Numbered from the stretch's first letter, positions 1 to 9,686 are shown. The stretch is DNA of 64,000 nucleotides from Sinorhizobium sp. RAC02 (GCF_001713395.1 NZ_CP016450.1:4083869-4147868); one strand, 5' to 3'. A program made the numbers and translations. Notes: generated by a model from the letters alone, not told the origin.

Positions 1-953
1 GATTTCAATCGCGCATCCATATCGTAGATCGGCATGGAGACGATCAGTTCGTCGGCCTTGGTGATCGACAGGAAATCGGCGATCTGGCGCTTGATCTTCT
101 CCGGCCCGCCGACCACCGCATATTGCAGCGTGTGCTCGACATTGATGCGCTCCCCTTCGCTCCAGTGCGGATCCATGTCGTCGACCGGTGCCGGGAAAGC
201 ACCCGGCGTACCGCGGCGCAGGCGCACGAAGGATTGCTGCATCGAGGTGAAGAGATAGTCGGCCTGCGCATCCGTATCGGCGGCAGCACCCATCACGCCG
301 ACCATGGCATGCGGCTTGTCGAGATATTGCGACGGCTCGAAGCGTTCGCGGTAGATTTCCAGCGCCGACAGCAGCATGTCCGGCGCGAAATGCGAGGCGA
401 AGGCGAAGGGCAGGCCGAGCATGCCGGCAAGGTGCGCCGAATAATGGCTGGAGCCGAGCAGCCAGACCGGCACGTTGCTGCCCGCACCGGGGATCGCGAC
501 GACCTGTTGTTGCGGGGTTGTCGGTCCCATGAACTGCATGAGTTCCACGACATCCTGCGGAAAATTGTTGGCGGCGCTGTCTAGGTTGCGACGAAGCGCC
601 TGGGCAGTCCGCATGTCGGTGCCGGGCGCGCGGCCAAGCCCGAGGTCGATGCGATCCGGGAAGAGGGCGGCGAGCGTGCCGAATTGCTCGGCGATGACGA
701 GCGGCGAATGGTTCGGCAGCATGATGCCGCCGGAGCCGACACGGATCTTTTCCGTGCCCGCCGCGACGTGTTGGATGACGAGCGAGGTGGCGGCGCTGGC
801 AATGCCGCGCATGCCGTGGTGCTCGGCCAGCCAGAAGCGCTTGTAGCCGTAGGCTTCGGCTTCCTGCGCCAGTCGGCGGGAGTTTTCGAGCGATTGGGCG
901 ACGGTGCCGCCTTCGATGACCGGGGAAAGATCGAGGATGGAGAAGGGCACCAT
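1..953 (-). CDS. LLM-class flavin-dependent oxidoreductase (MsnO8-like), 3'-partial
   Basis: Reads from an ATG at 953 leftward off the window edge, about 317 codons without a stop. The N terminus ([12 protein letters not shown]) and the later [31 protein letters not shown] and [12 protein letters not shown] blocks are those of the bacterial luciferase-like monooxygenase family, MsnO8 subgroup. These are TIM-barrel enzymes using reduced FMN; the substrate cannot be told from sequence. A GAGG lies about 11 bases before the start. It is divergent from ruvC and probably unrelated to it. The C terminus is missing only because the window begins here. Confidence 0.85.
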   Translation of the reverse strand, partial: MVPFSILDLSPVIEGGTVAQSLENSRRLAQEAEAYGYKRFWLAEHHGMRGIASAATSLVIQHVAAGTEKIRVGSGGIMLPNHSPLVIAEQFGTLAALFPDRIDLGLGRAPGTDMRTAQALRRNLDSAANNFPQDVVELMQFMGPTTPQQQVVAIPGAGSNVPVWLLGSSHYSAHLAGMLGLPFAFASHFAPDMLLSALEIYRERFEPSQYLDKPHAMVGVMGAAADTDAQADYLFTSMQQSFVRLRRGTPGAFPAPVDDMDPHWSEGERINVEHTLQYAVVGGPEKIKRQIADFLSITKADELIVSMPIYDMDARLK

Positions 954-1124
954 AGGAGCGGCCTCTTTGTAAGGGAATTTGATCGTCCTCCCATGTAGGT
1001 TCAGTTCCGTGAAATCCAAGCGATCGCTTCCAGGTTTTCGCGGGCGCCTTTGCAAAAGCCTGAATGTTTTTGTTTTGTTCACATTTCACTGGCAGGGTCA
1101 CCCCGACAAGATTAGGGTTTCAGC

Positions 1125-1637
1125 ATGCACGAAATGATTCGCATCATCGGTATCGATCCCGGCCTTCGCCGTACCGGCTGGGGCGTCATCGAGACGCTAG
1201 GAAATTCCCTGCGCTTCGTCGCCTCCGGCACCGTGACGTCCGATGGCGACGCGGATCTCGCATCCCGCCTCTGCCAGTTGTACGACGGACTTTCCGAGAT
1301 CATTCACAGCCATCAGCCGCATGAGGCGGCCGTCGAGCAGACCTTCGTCAACAAGGATGCCGTGGCGACGCTGAAGCTCGGCCAGGCCCGCGGCATTGCC
1401 ATGCTTGTGCCGGCGCGGGCGGGCCTGCGTGTCGCCGAATATGCGCCGAACGCGGTCAAGAAGGCCGTCATCGGCGTCGGCCATGGCGAGAAGCAGCAGA
1501 TCCACATGATGTTGAAGGTGCTGATGCCGAAGGCCACCTTCACCGGCAACGACGCCGCCGATGCGCTCGCCATCGCCATCTGCCACGCCCACAACCGGCA
1601 GGGCCTCTCCGGCCGCCTGGCCAAGCTTGTCGGCTGA
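1125..1637 (+). CDS. ruvC: Crossover junction endodeoxyribonuclease RuvC
   Basis: Resolves Holliday junctions during recombinational repair, together with RuvA and RuvB encoded just downstream. The 170-residue length is normal. The N-terminal [14 protein letters not shown] carries the first catalytic aspartate (D11); the [13 protein letters not shown] and [17 protein letters not shown] blocks and the C-terminal [13 protein letters not shown], with its closing aspartates, complete the RNase H-fold active site. Two ATGs (1125, 1134) are possible; the first is chosen by convention. Unusually, ruvA does not follow directly: a toxin-antitoxin pair separates them. Confidence 0.97.
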   Translation: MHEMIRIIGIDPGLRRTGWGVIETLGNSLRFVASGTVTSDGDADLASRLCQLYDGLSEIIHSHQPHEAAVEQTFVNKDAVATLKLGQARGIAMLVPARAGLRVAEYAPNAVKKAVIGVGHGEKQQIHMMLKVLMPKATFTGNDAADALAIAICHAHNRQGLSGRLAKLVG

Positions 1638-1644
1638 TTTGTTC

Positions 1645-1673
1645 TTGACTTGTTCCGGTCTGGTCGATAAGTA
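1645..1673 (+). promoter_or_regulatory. Candidate sigma-70 promoter of the toxin-antitoxin pair
   Basis: TTGACT at 1645-1650, a 17-base spacer and TAAGTA at 1668-1673 make a reasonable -35/-10 pair, 20 bases before the antitoxin start. It begins only 8 bases after the ruvC stop codon. The last bases merge into the inverted repeat at 1671-1691, so repressor binding there would be expected to block this promoter. Inferred from spacing and sequence only. Confidence 0.5.
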
Positions 1674-1691
1674 ATACCACAGAGGTATTAC
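1671..1691. promoter_or_regulatory. Palindromic operator in front of the antitoxin gene
   Basis: GTAATACC, a five-base spacer, then its exact reverse complement GGTATTAC. The repeat overlaps the putative -10 element and ends one base before the antitoxin ATG, so it also covers the ribosome-binding region. AbrB/MazE-fold antitoxins usually bind such palindromes to repress their own operon, with the toxin as co-repressor. Function is inferred; the perfect 8-bp symmetry is seen directly. Confidence 0.65.
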
Positions 1692-1692
1692 C

Positions 1693-1953
1693 ATGCGTGT
1701 GACGGAAAAAGGCCAGGTGACGATCCCGAAACCCATCCGCGACCGGCTCGATATTGAGCCGGGCTCGGAGGTTGATTTCGTCGTCTCCGAAGGCGGGGTG
1801 ATGCTCGTCAAGGTCGGCGATGGCAAACCCGCCTTCGAGGATTTTGATGCCTGGGCCGACAGCGTCAAGGGAACATGGGATCTGGACGGCATGACCCCAG
1901 ACGAATATTTCGAATGGCTGCGGGGGCCGCGCGATGACCTCGACCGTCGTTGA
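1693..1953 (+). CDS. AbrB/MazE-fold antitoxin (VapB-type)
   Basis: 86-residue protein with an N-terminal swapped-hairpin AbrB DNA-binding domain (MRVTEKGQVTIPKPIRDRL, then IEPGSEVDFVV), followed by an acidic tail (DAWADSVKGTWDLDGMTPDEYFEWLRG) that in such antitoxins wraps the toxin. It overlaps the downstream PIN toxin gene by 20 bases in another frame, implying translational coupling. It probably represses its own promoter through the palindrome just upstream. VapB-type is chosen because the partner is a PIN protein. Confidence 0.85.
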   Translation: MRVTEKGQVTIPKPIRDRLDIEPGSEVDFVVSEGGVMLVKVGDGKPAFEDFDAWADSVKGTWDLDGMTPDEYFEWLRGPRDDLDRR

Positions 1954-2350
1954 TACGAATGTCCTCATCGACATGCTCGGGCCGGACCGGGCGGAGCGGG
2001 TCTGGTCGCTGACCGCGCTGAAGCGCTGTGCGGAAGAGGGCGAACTGGTTCTCCATTCTGTCGTCTGGTCAGAGCTGGCGGCCTCGCCGCTCAGCGAATT
2101 GGAGCTGAACCTCGCGTTCGGTTGGCTGCGCATGCGGCGGGAGCCTCTTTCCTACGAGGCGGCCTTTGCGGCGGGCAAGGCACACTACGCCTATCGCCGG
2201 GCGGGTGGGATGCGTGAGCGAACGCTTCCCGATTTCCTCGTCGGCGCACACGCCCAGATACGCGCTCATCGGCTGCTGACACGCGATGCCGCGCGCTACC
2301 GAACCTATTTCCCCACGCTCGATATCATTTCCCCCGAAACCCATTCCTGA
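1934..2350 (+). CDS. VapC-type PIN-domain ribonuclease toxin
   Basis: 138 residues. The PIN acidic residues are present: D7 in [12 protein letters not shown]47 in WSELA, D100 in [10 protein letters not shown] and D118 in [14 protein letters not shown]. Such toxins are Mg-dependent RNases, often cutting initiator tRNA or rRNA; the target here is unknown. The start codon lies inside the antitoxin gene. Only 11 bases separate its stop from the ruvA start, so the pair sits within the ruv transcription unit and may contribute transcription to ruvA-ruvB. Confidence 0.87.
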   Translation: MTSTVVDTNVLIDMLGPDRAERVWSLTALKRCAEEGELVLHSVVWSELAASPLSELELNLAFGWLRMRREPLSYEAAFAAGKAHYAYRRAGGMRERTLPDFLVGAHAQIRAHRLLTRDAARYRTYFPTLDIISPETHS

Positions 2351-2361
2351 CGGACCATCCC

Positions 2362-2979
2362 ATGATCGGCAAACTCAAAGGCACAATCGACGAGATCGGC
2401 GACGACTATGTGGTCCTCGACGTGCACGGCGTCGGCTATGTTGCCCATTGCTCGGCGCGCACGCTTGGCAGGCTCGGTTCGGCCGGCGAGGCGGCGGTGT
2501 TGTTCATCGAAACCTATGTGCGCGAGGACCAGTTCAAGCTGTTCGGCTTCCTGACGGCGCTGGAACGGGAGTGGTTTCGCCTGTTGCAGAGCGTGCAGGG
2601 TGTGGGCTCCAAGGTGGCACTCGGCGTGCTCTCGACGTTGACGCCGGGCGAACTCGCCAATGCCATCGCGCTGCAGGACAAGACGGTGGTGTCGCGTGCA
2701 CCGGGCGTCGGGCCGAAGGTCGCGGTGCGGATCGTCACCGAACTGCGCAACAAGGCGCCGGCTTTCGCTGGTGAGGCATCCGCCTCGATCGGGTTCAAGC
2801 AGGAGCTGGGAGAAGGGGTGGCCTCTGCACCCGTTTCCGATGCCGTGTCCGCGCTGACCAATCTCGGTTATTCACGCGACCAGGCGGCCAATGCGGTCGC
2901 CGCGGCGCTGAAGAACGGCGGGGAGGGCGGCGACAGCGCCAAGCTGATCCGCCTCGGCCTCAAGGAATTGTCGCGGTGA
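2362..2979 (+). CDS. ruvA: Holliday junction DNA helicase subunit RuvA
   Basis: 205 residues, a normal length. RuvA tetramers bind four-way junctions and load RuvB. Seen are the N-terminal OB fold ([23 protein letters not shown] region), the helix-hairpin-helix repeats ([13 protein letters not shown] and [16 protein letters not shown]), a flexible linker, and the C-terminal RuvB-contacting domain ([20 protein letters not shown]). It follows the toxin gene by 11 bases and precedes ruvB by 40 bases. Confidence 0.97.
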   Translation: MIGKLKGTIDEIGDDYVVLDVHGVGYVAHCSARTLGRLGSAGEAAVLFIETYVREDQFKLFGFLTALEREWFRLLQSVQGVGSKVALGVLSTLTPGELANAIALQDKTVVSRAPGVGPKVAVRIVTELRNKAPAFAGEASASIGFKQELGEGVASAPVSDAVSALTNLGYSRDQAANAVAAALKNGGEGGDSAKLIRLGLKELSR

Positions 2980-3019
2980 TGCGGTTGCCTTCCGCCGTGG
3001 ACAATGGGATTAGGGCGCG

Positions 3020-4060
3020 ATGAGCGACGAGAACGGACTGCTTTCGCCGGAAAAACGCGGCGAGGACATCGACACCGCCCTGCGGCCCCAGACGCTGGAC
3101 GACTTTACCGGCCAGGCGGAGGCGCGCGCCAACCTCAAGATCTTCATCGAGGCGGCGAAGAACCGCGGGGAAGCGCTCGACCATGTGCTCTTTGTCGGCC
3201 CGCCCGGCCTCGGCAAGACGACGCTCGCGCAGATCATGGCGAAGGAACTCGGCGTCAATTTCCGCTCGACCTCCGGCCCGGTCATCGCCAAGGCGGGCGA
3301 CCTTGCGGCGCTGCTGACCAATCTCGAAGAACGCGACGTGCTCTTCATCGACGAAATCCACCGCCTCAACCCGGCCGTCGAGGAAATCCTCTATCCGGCG
3401 ATGGAGGATTTTCAGCTCGATTTGATCATCGGCGAAGGCCCGGCCGCGCGCTCGGTGAAGATCGACCTGTCGAAATTTACCCTCGTCGCAGCAACCACGC
3501 GCCTAGGCCTGCTGACCACGCCATTGCGCGACCGTTTCGGTATCCCGGTTCGCTTGAATTTCTACACCGTCGAGGAGCTGGAATCGATCGTGCGCCGCGG
3601 CGCGCGGCTGATGGGGCTCGGCATCACCGAAGATGGCGCGCACGAGATCGCGCGTCGTGCGCGCGGCACGCCGCGCATCGCCGGCCGTCTGCTGCGCCGG
3701 GTGCGCGATTTTGCCGAAGTGGCGCGGGCGGAGGCGGTAACTCGGGTCATCGCCGATGACGCGCTGACGCGGCTGCTCGTCGACAATATGGGGCTGGATC
3801 AGCTTGACCGGCGTTATCTGTCGATGATTGCGCACAATTTCGGCGGCGGGCCGGTGGGCATCGAGACGATCGCCGCGGGCCTTTCGGAGCCGCGCGATGC
3901 GATCGAGGACATTATCGAGCCCTACATGATCCAGCAGGGTTTCATCCAGCGCACGCCGCGCGGCCGTGTTTTGACCGTAAATGCCTGGAAACATATGGGC
4001 CTCACGCCGCCGAAAGATCTCGAGGCGTCACAGTTCAGGCTGTTTACCGAGGACGACTGA
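3020..4060 (+). CDS. ruvB: Holliday junction branch migration ATPase RuvB
   Basis: 346-residue AAA+ motor that drives branch migration with RuvA. Seen: Walker [10 protein letters not shown], Walker [10 protein letters not shown], sensor 1 AATTRLG, the arginine-finger region TPLRDRFG, and the C-terminal winged helix ([16 protein letters not shown]). The start codon follows a GGGCGCG stretch. The stop codon overlaps the next reading frame by a few bases, so the metallophosphoesterase gene is probably co-transcribed. Confidence 0.98.
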   Translation: MSDENGLLSPEKRGEDIDTALRPQTLDDFTGQAEARANLKIFIEAAKNRGEALDHVLFVGPPGLGKTTLAQIMAKELGVNFRSTSGPVIAKAGDLAALLTNLEERDVLFIDEIHRLNPAVEEILYPAMEDFQLDLIIGEGPAARSVKIDLSKFTLVAATTRLGLLTTPLRDRFGIPVRLNFYTVEELESIVRRGARLMGLGITEDGAHEIARRARGTPRIAGRLLRRVRDFAEVARAEAVTRVIADDALTRLLVDNMGLDQLDRRYLSMIAHNFGGGPVGIETIAAGLSEPRDAIEDIIEPYMIQQGFIQRTPRGRVLTVNAWKHMGLTPPKDLEASQFRLFTEDD

Positions 4061-4061
4061 T

Positions 4062-4964
4062 GTGCTGACCAGGCGCGGGATGCTCAAGACCTTCGGTGGA
4101 TTGTTTGCCGCGGGTTTTGCATCCTCCGCCTATGCCGTCGGTATCGAACCGCTGATGCGTTTGCGCACGACGACCTACCGCATCACGCCACCCGGCTGGC
4201 CGGAGGGCCAGAAACTCCGGATCGTGGCGCTTGCCGACATTCACGCCTGCGAACCTTGGATGACCGCGCGCCGCATCGGCGATATCTGCCGCTATGCCAA
4301 CGATCTCGGCGGTGACATGATCGTATTGCTCGGCGATTACATTTCCAGCATGCGCGCCGTGTGGCGCCAGGTGCCGCCGGAGATGTGGGCTGCGGAATTG
4401 TCGGTCCTTCATGCGCCGCTCGGCGTCCATGCCATCCTCGGAAACCATGACTGGTGGGACGACCTGGACGCGCAGGCGGCCGGTGGCGGCGAGACGGTCA
4501 GCCATCGCGAGCTGCGAAAGGCGGGGATCGCCATCTATTCCAACCGTGCGGCGCGGATCGAGGCGGCGACGGGCGCCTTCTGGCTTGCCGGCCTCGAAGA
4601 CCAGCTTGCGCTGCGCCCCGGCCGCCAATGGAACCGCTTTGGTTATATCGGGCTGGACGACCTGCCGGGCACGCTGGCACAGGTGACGGATGATGCGCCG
4701 CTCCTCCTGCTCGCGCATGAGCCGGACATCTTTCCCCGCGTGCCACCGCGGGTGTCTCTGACGTTGTCGGGGCATACCCATGGTGGGCAGGTGCGGCTGC
4801 TCGGCTATTCGCCCATGGTGCCATCGGCGTATGGCAATCGCTTCGCCTATGGTCATGTGATCGAGGAGGGTCGGCATCTGTGCGTTTCGGGCGGGCTTGG
4901 CTGTTCGATCGCGCCGGTACGTTTCGGCTCGCCGCCGGAAATCATGGTCGTTGACCTCGGCTGA
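4062..4964 (+). CDS. Tat-exported metallophosphoesterase
   Basis: 300 residues from a GTG at 4062, chosen because it gives a compact twin-arginine signal peptide (LTRRGMLKTFGG, then an AAGFASSAYA cleavage region). The calcineurin-like metal centre is seen in order: ALADIHAC, LLGDYIS, LGNHDWW, LLAHEPD and LSGHTHGGQ, matching the YkuE/YaeI phosphodiesterase family. A periplasmic phosphodiesterase or phospholipid-phosphate hydrolase role is likely by family. It begins 2 bases after the ruvB stop, suggesting operon membership. Confidence 0.87.
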   Translation: MLTRRGMLKTFGGLFAAGFASSAYAVGIEPLMRLRTTTYRITPPGWPEGQKLRIVALADIHACEPWMTARRIGDICRYANDLGGDMIVLLGDYISSMRAVWRQVPPEMWAAELSVLHAPLGVHAILGNHDWWDDLDAQAAGGGETVSHRELRKAGIAIYSNRAARIEAATGAFWLAGLEDQLALRPGRQWNRFGYIGLDDLPGTLAQVTDDAPLLLLAHEPDIFPRVPPRVSLTLSGHTHGGQVRLLGYSPMVPSAYGNRFAYGHVIEEGRHLCVSGGLGCSIAPVRFGSPPEIMVVDLG

Positions 4965-5030
4965 CCCTCTCGTCTTGCAATTGTCGGCGCTTTGAGGGAG
5001 AGAGGCGGAAACTGTAAGCCGGATTCGACC

Positions 5031-5501
5031 ATGACGGACGTCAACCATCATCTCTCGGGCGAACTGACCGAAGCGGGCCATCGGCTCGTGCAGCGGGTCT
5101 ATTACGAGGACACCGATTTTTCCGGCGTCGTCTATCATGCCCGCTATCTGCATTTCCTCGAGCGCGGGCGGACGGATTACCTGCGGTTGCTCGGCGTCGA
5201 GCAGGGCAGCCTCGTTCTGGAAGAGGACCGCGAAGGCCTCGTCTTCGTCGTGCACCGCATGGAGATCGACTTCAAGTCACCGGCGCGCATGGACGATATC
5301 CTGACGATCCTGACCTCCACGGAAAAGGCCGGCGGGGCGAAGATGATCCTCAACCAGGAAATCCGGCGCGGAGAACAGCTTTTGATTGCCGCTCGCGTCA
5401 TCATCGCGGTTATCAATTCCGCAGGGCGGCCACGTCGCCTGCCGGAAGGTCTGGCGGCGCGTTTTCTTGCCAAGACGCAAGAAACTTTGGGCGCGCATTA
5501 G
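5031..5501 (+). CDS. ybgC: Tol-Pal-associated acyl-CoA thioesterase YbgC
   Basis: 156-residue hotdog-fold thioesterase. The signature YYEDTDFSGVVYHARYLHFLERGRTD includes the catalytic aspartate of the 4-hydroxybenzoyl-CoA thioesterase family. YbgC is a conserved companion of tol-pal, where it hydrolyses short-chain or malonyl acyl-CoA and interacts with lipid synthesis enzymes. The ATG at 5031 is preferred over an upstream in-frame ATG at 4992 because the family begins near here. It lies 315 bases before tolQ. Confidence 0.93.
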   Translation: MTDVNHHLSGELTEAGHRLVQRVYYEDTDFSGVVYHARYLHFLERGRTDYLRLLGVEQGSLVLEEDREGLVFVVHRMEIDFKSPARMDDILTILTSTEKAGGAKMILNQEIRRGEQLLIAARVIIAVINSAGRPRRLPEGLAARFLAKTQETLGAH

Positions 5502-5816
5502 CAGTAACACTCCCTTAACCATAATGATGTCTTACTCGGGTCGTGAGGATTTTGTGCACTGCACGTCATCCTTTAACCAAAATTGCCGTCAAGAAGGCAG
5601 GTTGTAAGCGTTTTGACCGGCATGGCAGCCGGCGGCATCAACCGGACATTCTTGACGGGCACGCGAAGCAGTGTGGAGTAAAATCCCTGGCTGTGACGCA
5701 CGTTTCTGTGAATGCCGATGCGGGCTCCACCTCCCAGGAGGCCGTGCGGCGTGAATGTTACCCGGTTCGAGCCGCAAGGGCCCGTGCCGGGTGTTTGGAT
5801 TCGGGGACATAGGTCT
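5502..5816. other. ybgC-tolQ intergenic region, no gene seen
   Basis: 315 bases without a convincing coding region on either strand. It holds short hairpin-forming stretches (CCTCC-CA-GGAGG near 5740-5751; ACCCGG/CCGGGT arms near 5759-5791) just before tolQ. These could affect tolQ translation or mRNA stability. A TTGACG at 5652 has no well-spaced -10 partner, so no promoter is called. Confidence 0.4.
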
Positions 5817-6533
5817 ATGGAACAAGTGGGTTTGGAAGCGGCGCACAGCGTGACTCTTTGGGCACTCTTCATGCAGGCCGGATTCGTCGTCAAGCTGGTC
5901 ATGCTCGGCCTGATCGCCGCGTCCGTGTGGACCTGGGCCATCGTCGTCGACAAGACGGTGAGCTACGGCAAGGCGCGACGCCAGCTTGACAGTTTCGAGC
6001 AGGTGTTCTGGTCGGGCCAGTCGCTGGAAGAGCTTTACCGCACGCTCTCCGATCGCCAGACGTCCGGCATGAGCGCCATTTTCGTGGCGGCGATGCGGGA
6101 ATGGAAGAAGAGCTTCGAGCGTGGTGCGCGATCGCCGATCGGCCTGCAAATGCGTATCGACCGGGCGATGGACGTGACGCTGTCGCGCGAATCCGAAACG
6201 CTGGAAGCCCGTCTCGGCTCGCTTGCGACCATCGGTTCGGCGGCGCCCTTCGTCGGCCTCTTCGGTACGGTCGTCGGTATCATGACCTCGTTCCAGGCCA
6301 TCGCCGGTTCCAAGCAGACGAGCCTTGCGGTCGTCGCCCCCGGTATCGCCGAAGCGCTTCTTGCAACCGCAATCGGCCTGCTTGCCGCAATTCCGGCGGT
6401 TATTGCCTACAACAAGTTCTCTGCTGATGCCGGCAAGCTGACGGCGCGCATGGAAGGCTTCGCGGACGAGTTCTCCGCCATCCTGTCGCGCCAGATCGAC
6501 GAGAAGCTGCAGCCGCGCGCCGCGGCACAGTAG
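5817..6533 (+). CDS. tolQ: Tol-Pal inner-membrane proton-channel subunit TolQ
   Basis: 238 residues. TolQ belongs to the MotA/ExbB family and forms the stator channel with TolR that energises TolA during outer-membrane constriction. Three membrane segments are visible: residues about 20-42 (AGFVVKLVMLGLIAASVWTW), about 135-160 (LATIGSAAPFVGLFGTVVGI) and about 175-200. The proton-channel threonine motifs LFGTVVGIM and LLATAIGLLAAIPAV are present. The ATG at 5817 follows GGACATAGG. tolR starts 12 bases after the stop. Confidence 0.96.
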   Translation: MEQVGLEAAHSVTLWALFMQAGFVVKLVMLGLIAASVWTWAIVVDKTVSYGKARRQLDSFEQVFWSGQSLEELYRTLSDRQTSGMSAIFVAAMREWKKSFERGARSPIGLQMRIDRAMDVTLSRESETLEARLGSLATIGSAAPFVGLFGTVVGIMTSFQAIAGSKQTSLAVVAPGIAEALLATAIGLLAAIPAVIAYNKFSADAGKLTARMEGFADEFSAILSRQIDEKLQPRAAAQ

Positions 6534-6545
6534 GAGACGACGCCA

Positions 6546-6998
6546 ATGGGCATGTCAGTCGGTTCAAAGAATTCAGGCGGCGGCCGCCGTCGCCGCGGTG
6601 GCGGCAAGCGCGCCCCGATGAGCGAGATCAACGTGACGCCGTTCGTCGACGTCATGCTCGTGCTGCTCATCATCTTCATGGTGGCGGCACCCCTGATGAC
6701 GGTCGGCGTGCCGATCGACCTGCCGAAGACGCAGGCCAAGGCGTTGAACGCCGATACGCAGCCGATCACCGTGTCGGTCAAGGCCGACGGTCAGGTCTTC
6801 CTGCAGGAAACGGCGATCCCGATCGACGAGGTTGCCGCCAAGCTGCAGGCCGTGGCGACCACGGGTTACACCGAGCGCGTCTTCGTGCGCGGCGACGGCA
6901 ATGCGCCCTATGGCATTGTCGCCGACGTGATGTCGCGTATCCAGGCTGGCGGGTTCACCAATATCGGCCTCGTCACCGAGCAGAAACTGGACAGGTAA
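6546..6998 (+). CDS. tolR: Tol-Pal inner-membrane subunit TolR
   Basis: 150 residues, ExbD/TolR family. A glycine/arginine-rich cytoplasmic lead (SGGGRRRRGGGKRAPM) precedes the hallmark SEINVTPFVDVMLVLLIIFM, whose transmembrane aspartate takes part in proton transfer. A periplasmic domain with the VFVRGDGNAPYGIVADVM motif follows. It lies between tolQ and tolA with 9-12 base gaps, so the genes are translated from one message. Confidence 0.97.
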   Translation: MGMSVGSKNSGGGRRRRGGGKRAPMSEINVTPFVDVMLVLLIIFMVAAPLMTVGVPIDLPKTQAKALNADTQPITVSVKADGQVFLQETAIPIDEVAAKLQAVATTGYTERVFVRGDGNAPYGIVADVMSRIQAGGFTNIGLVTEQKLDR

Positions 6999-7007
6999 AC
7001 GCAGGCC

Positions 7008-8120
7008 ATGAAGGGCAGCCTTACCACATCCGCCGTGCTTCACGCCCTGGTTCTCACCGCGGCGCTGGTTTCGCTCGGCAGTCCTGAAAGTTTCGACGTC
7101 GTCAGCGTCGAAGCGCTGCCGGTCGACATGGTGTCGATCGAGGAGCTGACGCAGATCCAGCAGGGCGACAAGAAGGCCGAAGTCAGGGAAAAGGCCGCCC
7201 CCATTCCGACCAAGAAGGAAACGCCGGTCGAGAATGCGGAAAACGCCGGGGACAACGACGTCGACCTGAAGACCGCGCCGACGCCGGAAGAAAAGCCGCG
7301 CGATGTCGAGACGGCCGCCTCGCCGGAAAAAGCCGAGAAGGTCGTTCAGACGCCCGATACCAAGCCCGTCGAGGACGTGAAGCAGGAAGAGCCTGCCAGC
7401 GAGCCTTCGACGGAAGTCACAGCGACCGCCGAGACCAAGCAGGAGGTCAAGCCGGACCCGAAGCCCGAGGCGACCCCCACCGAGGAAAAGCCGACCGCGG
7501 ATCCGGAAGCCGAAGCGCTGCCCGACAAGATCCCGCTTCCCGAGATGAAGCCGAAGCTTGAGACCGCGACGGCCGAGACGAAGAAGGCTGAGGACAGCAA
7601 GAAGGTCGAGACAGCGAAGGCCGAAACGGCCAAGACGCCCGACCGCAAGAAAGATCAGAAGAAGAAGCAGGAAAAGGCTAGCTCGCTGAATGACAGCGAC
7701 TTCAATGCCGACGAGATTTCAGCACTTCTCAACAAGGAAAAGGCAGCCGGCGGCGGCGCCAAGCGCTCGCAGGATCAGGCGGCGCTGGGCGGCAAGAAGA
7801 CGACGAGCGGCACCAAGCTGAGCCTGAGCGAAATGGATGCGTTGCGCGGCCAGATCGAGAACAACTGGTCGATCACGCCCGGCATGTCCGATGCACAGGA
7901 CGTGCGTATCAAGGTGACCATGCAGCTCGACCAGAACGGCGACATCATCGGCGAGCCGGAAGTCGTTGCGACGGGCGGTTCGGATTCTGCGCGCCGTGCG
8001 CTAGCCGGCGGCGTGCGCCGCGCCATCATGAAATCGCGGCCCTTCAAGGGGCTGCCGCCTGAAAAATATGACGCGTGGAACGAAGTCGTCGTGAACTTCG
8101 ACCCCAGCGCAATGATGTAA
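7008..8120 (+). CDS. tolA: Tol-Pal periplasm-spanning protein TolA
   Basis: 370 residues. An N-terminal membrane anchor (about 5-25, SAVLHALVLTAALVSLGS) carries the SHS-like contact for TolQR. Residues about 45-240 are a long charged E/K/T/P-rich region likely to form an extended periplasmic rod. The C-terminal domain (SLSEMDALRGQIENNW to the end) is a TonB/TolA C-terminal fold that contacts TolB and Pal. The low-complexity middle diverges quickly in this family, so position in the operon supports the call. Confidence 0.95.
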   Translation: MKGSLTTSAVLHALVLTAALVSLGSPESFDVVSVEALPVDMVSIEELTQIQQGDKKAEVREKAAPIPTKKETPVENAENAGDNDVDLKTAPTPEEKPRDVETAASPEKAEKVVQTPDTKPVEDVKQEEPASEPSTEVTATAETKQEVKPDPKPEATPTEEKPTADPEAEALPDKIPLPEMKPKLETATAETKKAEDSKKVETAKAETAKTPDRKKDQKKKQEKASSLNDSDFNADEISALLNKEKAAGGGAKRSQDQAALGGKKTTSGTKLSLSEMDALRGQIENNWSITPGMSDAQDVRIKVTMQLDQNGDIIGEPEVVATGGSDSARRALAGGVRRAIMKSRPFKGLPPEKYDAWNEVVVNFDPSAMM

Positions 8121-8141
8121 GAACTAGGAAGGCCTAGATAG

Positions 8142-9446
8142 ATGTTCAGACGCAATCTCCTCCGATTCCTGGTCGTGCTGACCGGCCTCGCAGTGTCCCT
8201 GCCGGTGGCCTGGGCAAGAGTGGAAATCAACATCAACAAGGGTAACGTCGAGCCGTTGCCGATCGCCGTGACGGATTTCATCGCCAGCGGTGATCTCGGT
8301 CAGCGTGTTACCGATGTGATCGCGGCGGACCTCAAGCGGTCCGGCCTTTTCGCGCCGGTCAACAAGCAGGCCTTCATCGAGAAGATCTCCAATCCCGACC
8401 AGCCGCCGCGCTTCGAGGACTGGAAGGTCATCAACGCGCAGGCTCTCGTTACCGGTCGTGTGACGCAGGAAGGCGACGGGCGTCTTCGCGCCGAATTCCG
8501 CCTGTGGGACACCTTCAGCGGCCAGCAGCTGACCGGCCAGCAGTTCTACACGCAGCCGGAAAACTGGCGCCGCGTCGCCCATATCATCGCCGATGCGATC
8601 TATGAGAGCCTGACCGGCGAGAAGGGCTACTTCGACACCCGTGTCGTCTACGTCGCCGAAAGCGGCCCGAAGACCGCCCGCAAACGTCAGCTCGCCATCA
8701 TGGATCAGGACGGCTTCAACGCCCGGGCACTGACGAACTCCAACGAGCTCGTCCTGACGCCGCGCTTCTCGCCGAGCCGCCAGGAAATCACCTACATGTC
8801 CTTCGAGGGCAACCAGCCGCGCGTCTACCTGCTCCAGCTTGAGACGGGGCAGCGCGAGGTGGTCGGCAACTTCCCGGGCATGACCTTCTCGCCGCGCTTC
8901 TCGCCGGATGGCCAGAAGGTCATCATGAGCTTGCAGCAGGAAGGCAATTCCAACATCTACACGATGGACCTGCGCTCGCGCACCACGACGCGGCTGACCT
9001 CGACGGCGGCGATCGATACCTCGCCGTCCTATTCGCCGGACGGTACGCAGGTCGTCTTCGAAAGCGACCGTGGCGGAAGGCCGCAGCTTTACGTGATGGG
9101 TGCGGACGGCTCCAACCAGCGCCGCATTTCCTTCGGCGACGGCTCCTACTCGACGCCGGTCTGGTCCCCACGTGGCGACCTCATCGCCTTCACCAAGCAG
9201 TCGGGCGGCAAGTTCTCGATCGGCGTGATGAAGACCGACGGTTCGGGCGAGCGCATCCTCACCAGCGGCTTCCACAATGAAGGCCCGACCTGGGCGCCGA
9301 ATGGCCGCGTGCTGATGTTCTTCCGCCAGGGTGCGGGCGCCGGTGGTCCGCAGATCTATTCGATCGACCTTTCCGGCTACAACGAGCAGCTCGTCCAGAC
9401 GAAGGGCTTTGCTTCTGACCCGGCCTGGTCACCGCTTCTCGAATAG
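8142..9446 (+). CDS. tolB: Tol-Pal periplasmic beta-propeller TolB
   Basis: 434 residues. A cleavable signal peptide ([17 protein letters not shown]) is followed by the TolB N-terminal domain ([18 protein letters not shown]) and a six-bladed WD40-like propeller. Repeated blade motifs are easy to see, such as [33 protein letters not shown] and [10 protein letters not shown]. TolB moves between TolA and Pal to deliver energy to the outer membrane. A 14-bp inverted repeat lies shortly after the stop codon. Confidence 0.97.
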   Translation: MFRRNLLRFLVVLTGLAVSLPVAWARVEININKGNVEPLPIAVTDFIASGDLGQRVTDVIAADLKRSGLFAPVNKQAFIEKISNPDQPPRFEDWKVINAQALVTGRVTQEGDGRLRAEFRLWDTFSGQQLTGQQFYTQPENWRRVAHIIADAIYESLTGEKGYFDTRVVYVAESGPKTARKRQLAIMDQDGFNARALTNSNELVLTPRFSPSRQEITYMSFEGNQPRVYLLQLETGQREVVGNFPGMTFSPRFSPDGQKVIMSLQQEGNSNIYTMDLRSRTTTRLTSTAAIDTSPSYSPDGTQVVFESDRGGRPQLYVMGADGSNQRRISFGDGSYSTPVWSPRGDLIAFTKQSGGKFSIGVMKTDGSGERILTSGFHNEGPTWAPNGRVLMFFRQGAGAGGPQIYSIDLSGYNEQLVQTKGFASDPAWSPLLE

Positions 9447-9459
9447 GACACGCATATGG

Positions 9460-9526
9460 CAGCTCTGCCGCGTTCTTGCCGCAAAGTCCTGTAAATCAGG
9501 CTTCAAGGCGAGACGCGGCAGAGCTG
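9460..9526. repeat. Long inverted repeat between tolB and pal
   Basis: CAGCTCTGCCGCGT at 9460-9473 and its exact reverse complement at 9513-9526 form a 14-bp perfect stem with a 39-base loop, followed by TTTCT. It may be a terminator or mRNA-stabilising structure that sets the large supply of Pal relative to TolB. The loop is longer than in ordinary intrinsic terminators and the T-run is weak, so the role is open. Confidence 0.6.
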
Positions 9527-9686
9527 TTTCTACGTACAATGCAGGGGGCCGGGGACGGTCTTAAAGCAATCATTAACCATAGTCGTTGAATGCGGATTAA
9601 CCGCTCGCGGTTACAGTCTGGCAACCCTGATTGAAAACGCCGCTTCAACGAACTTGACGCAAAAACTGATGCAAGGAGACCGGCTC

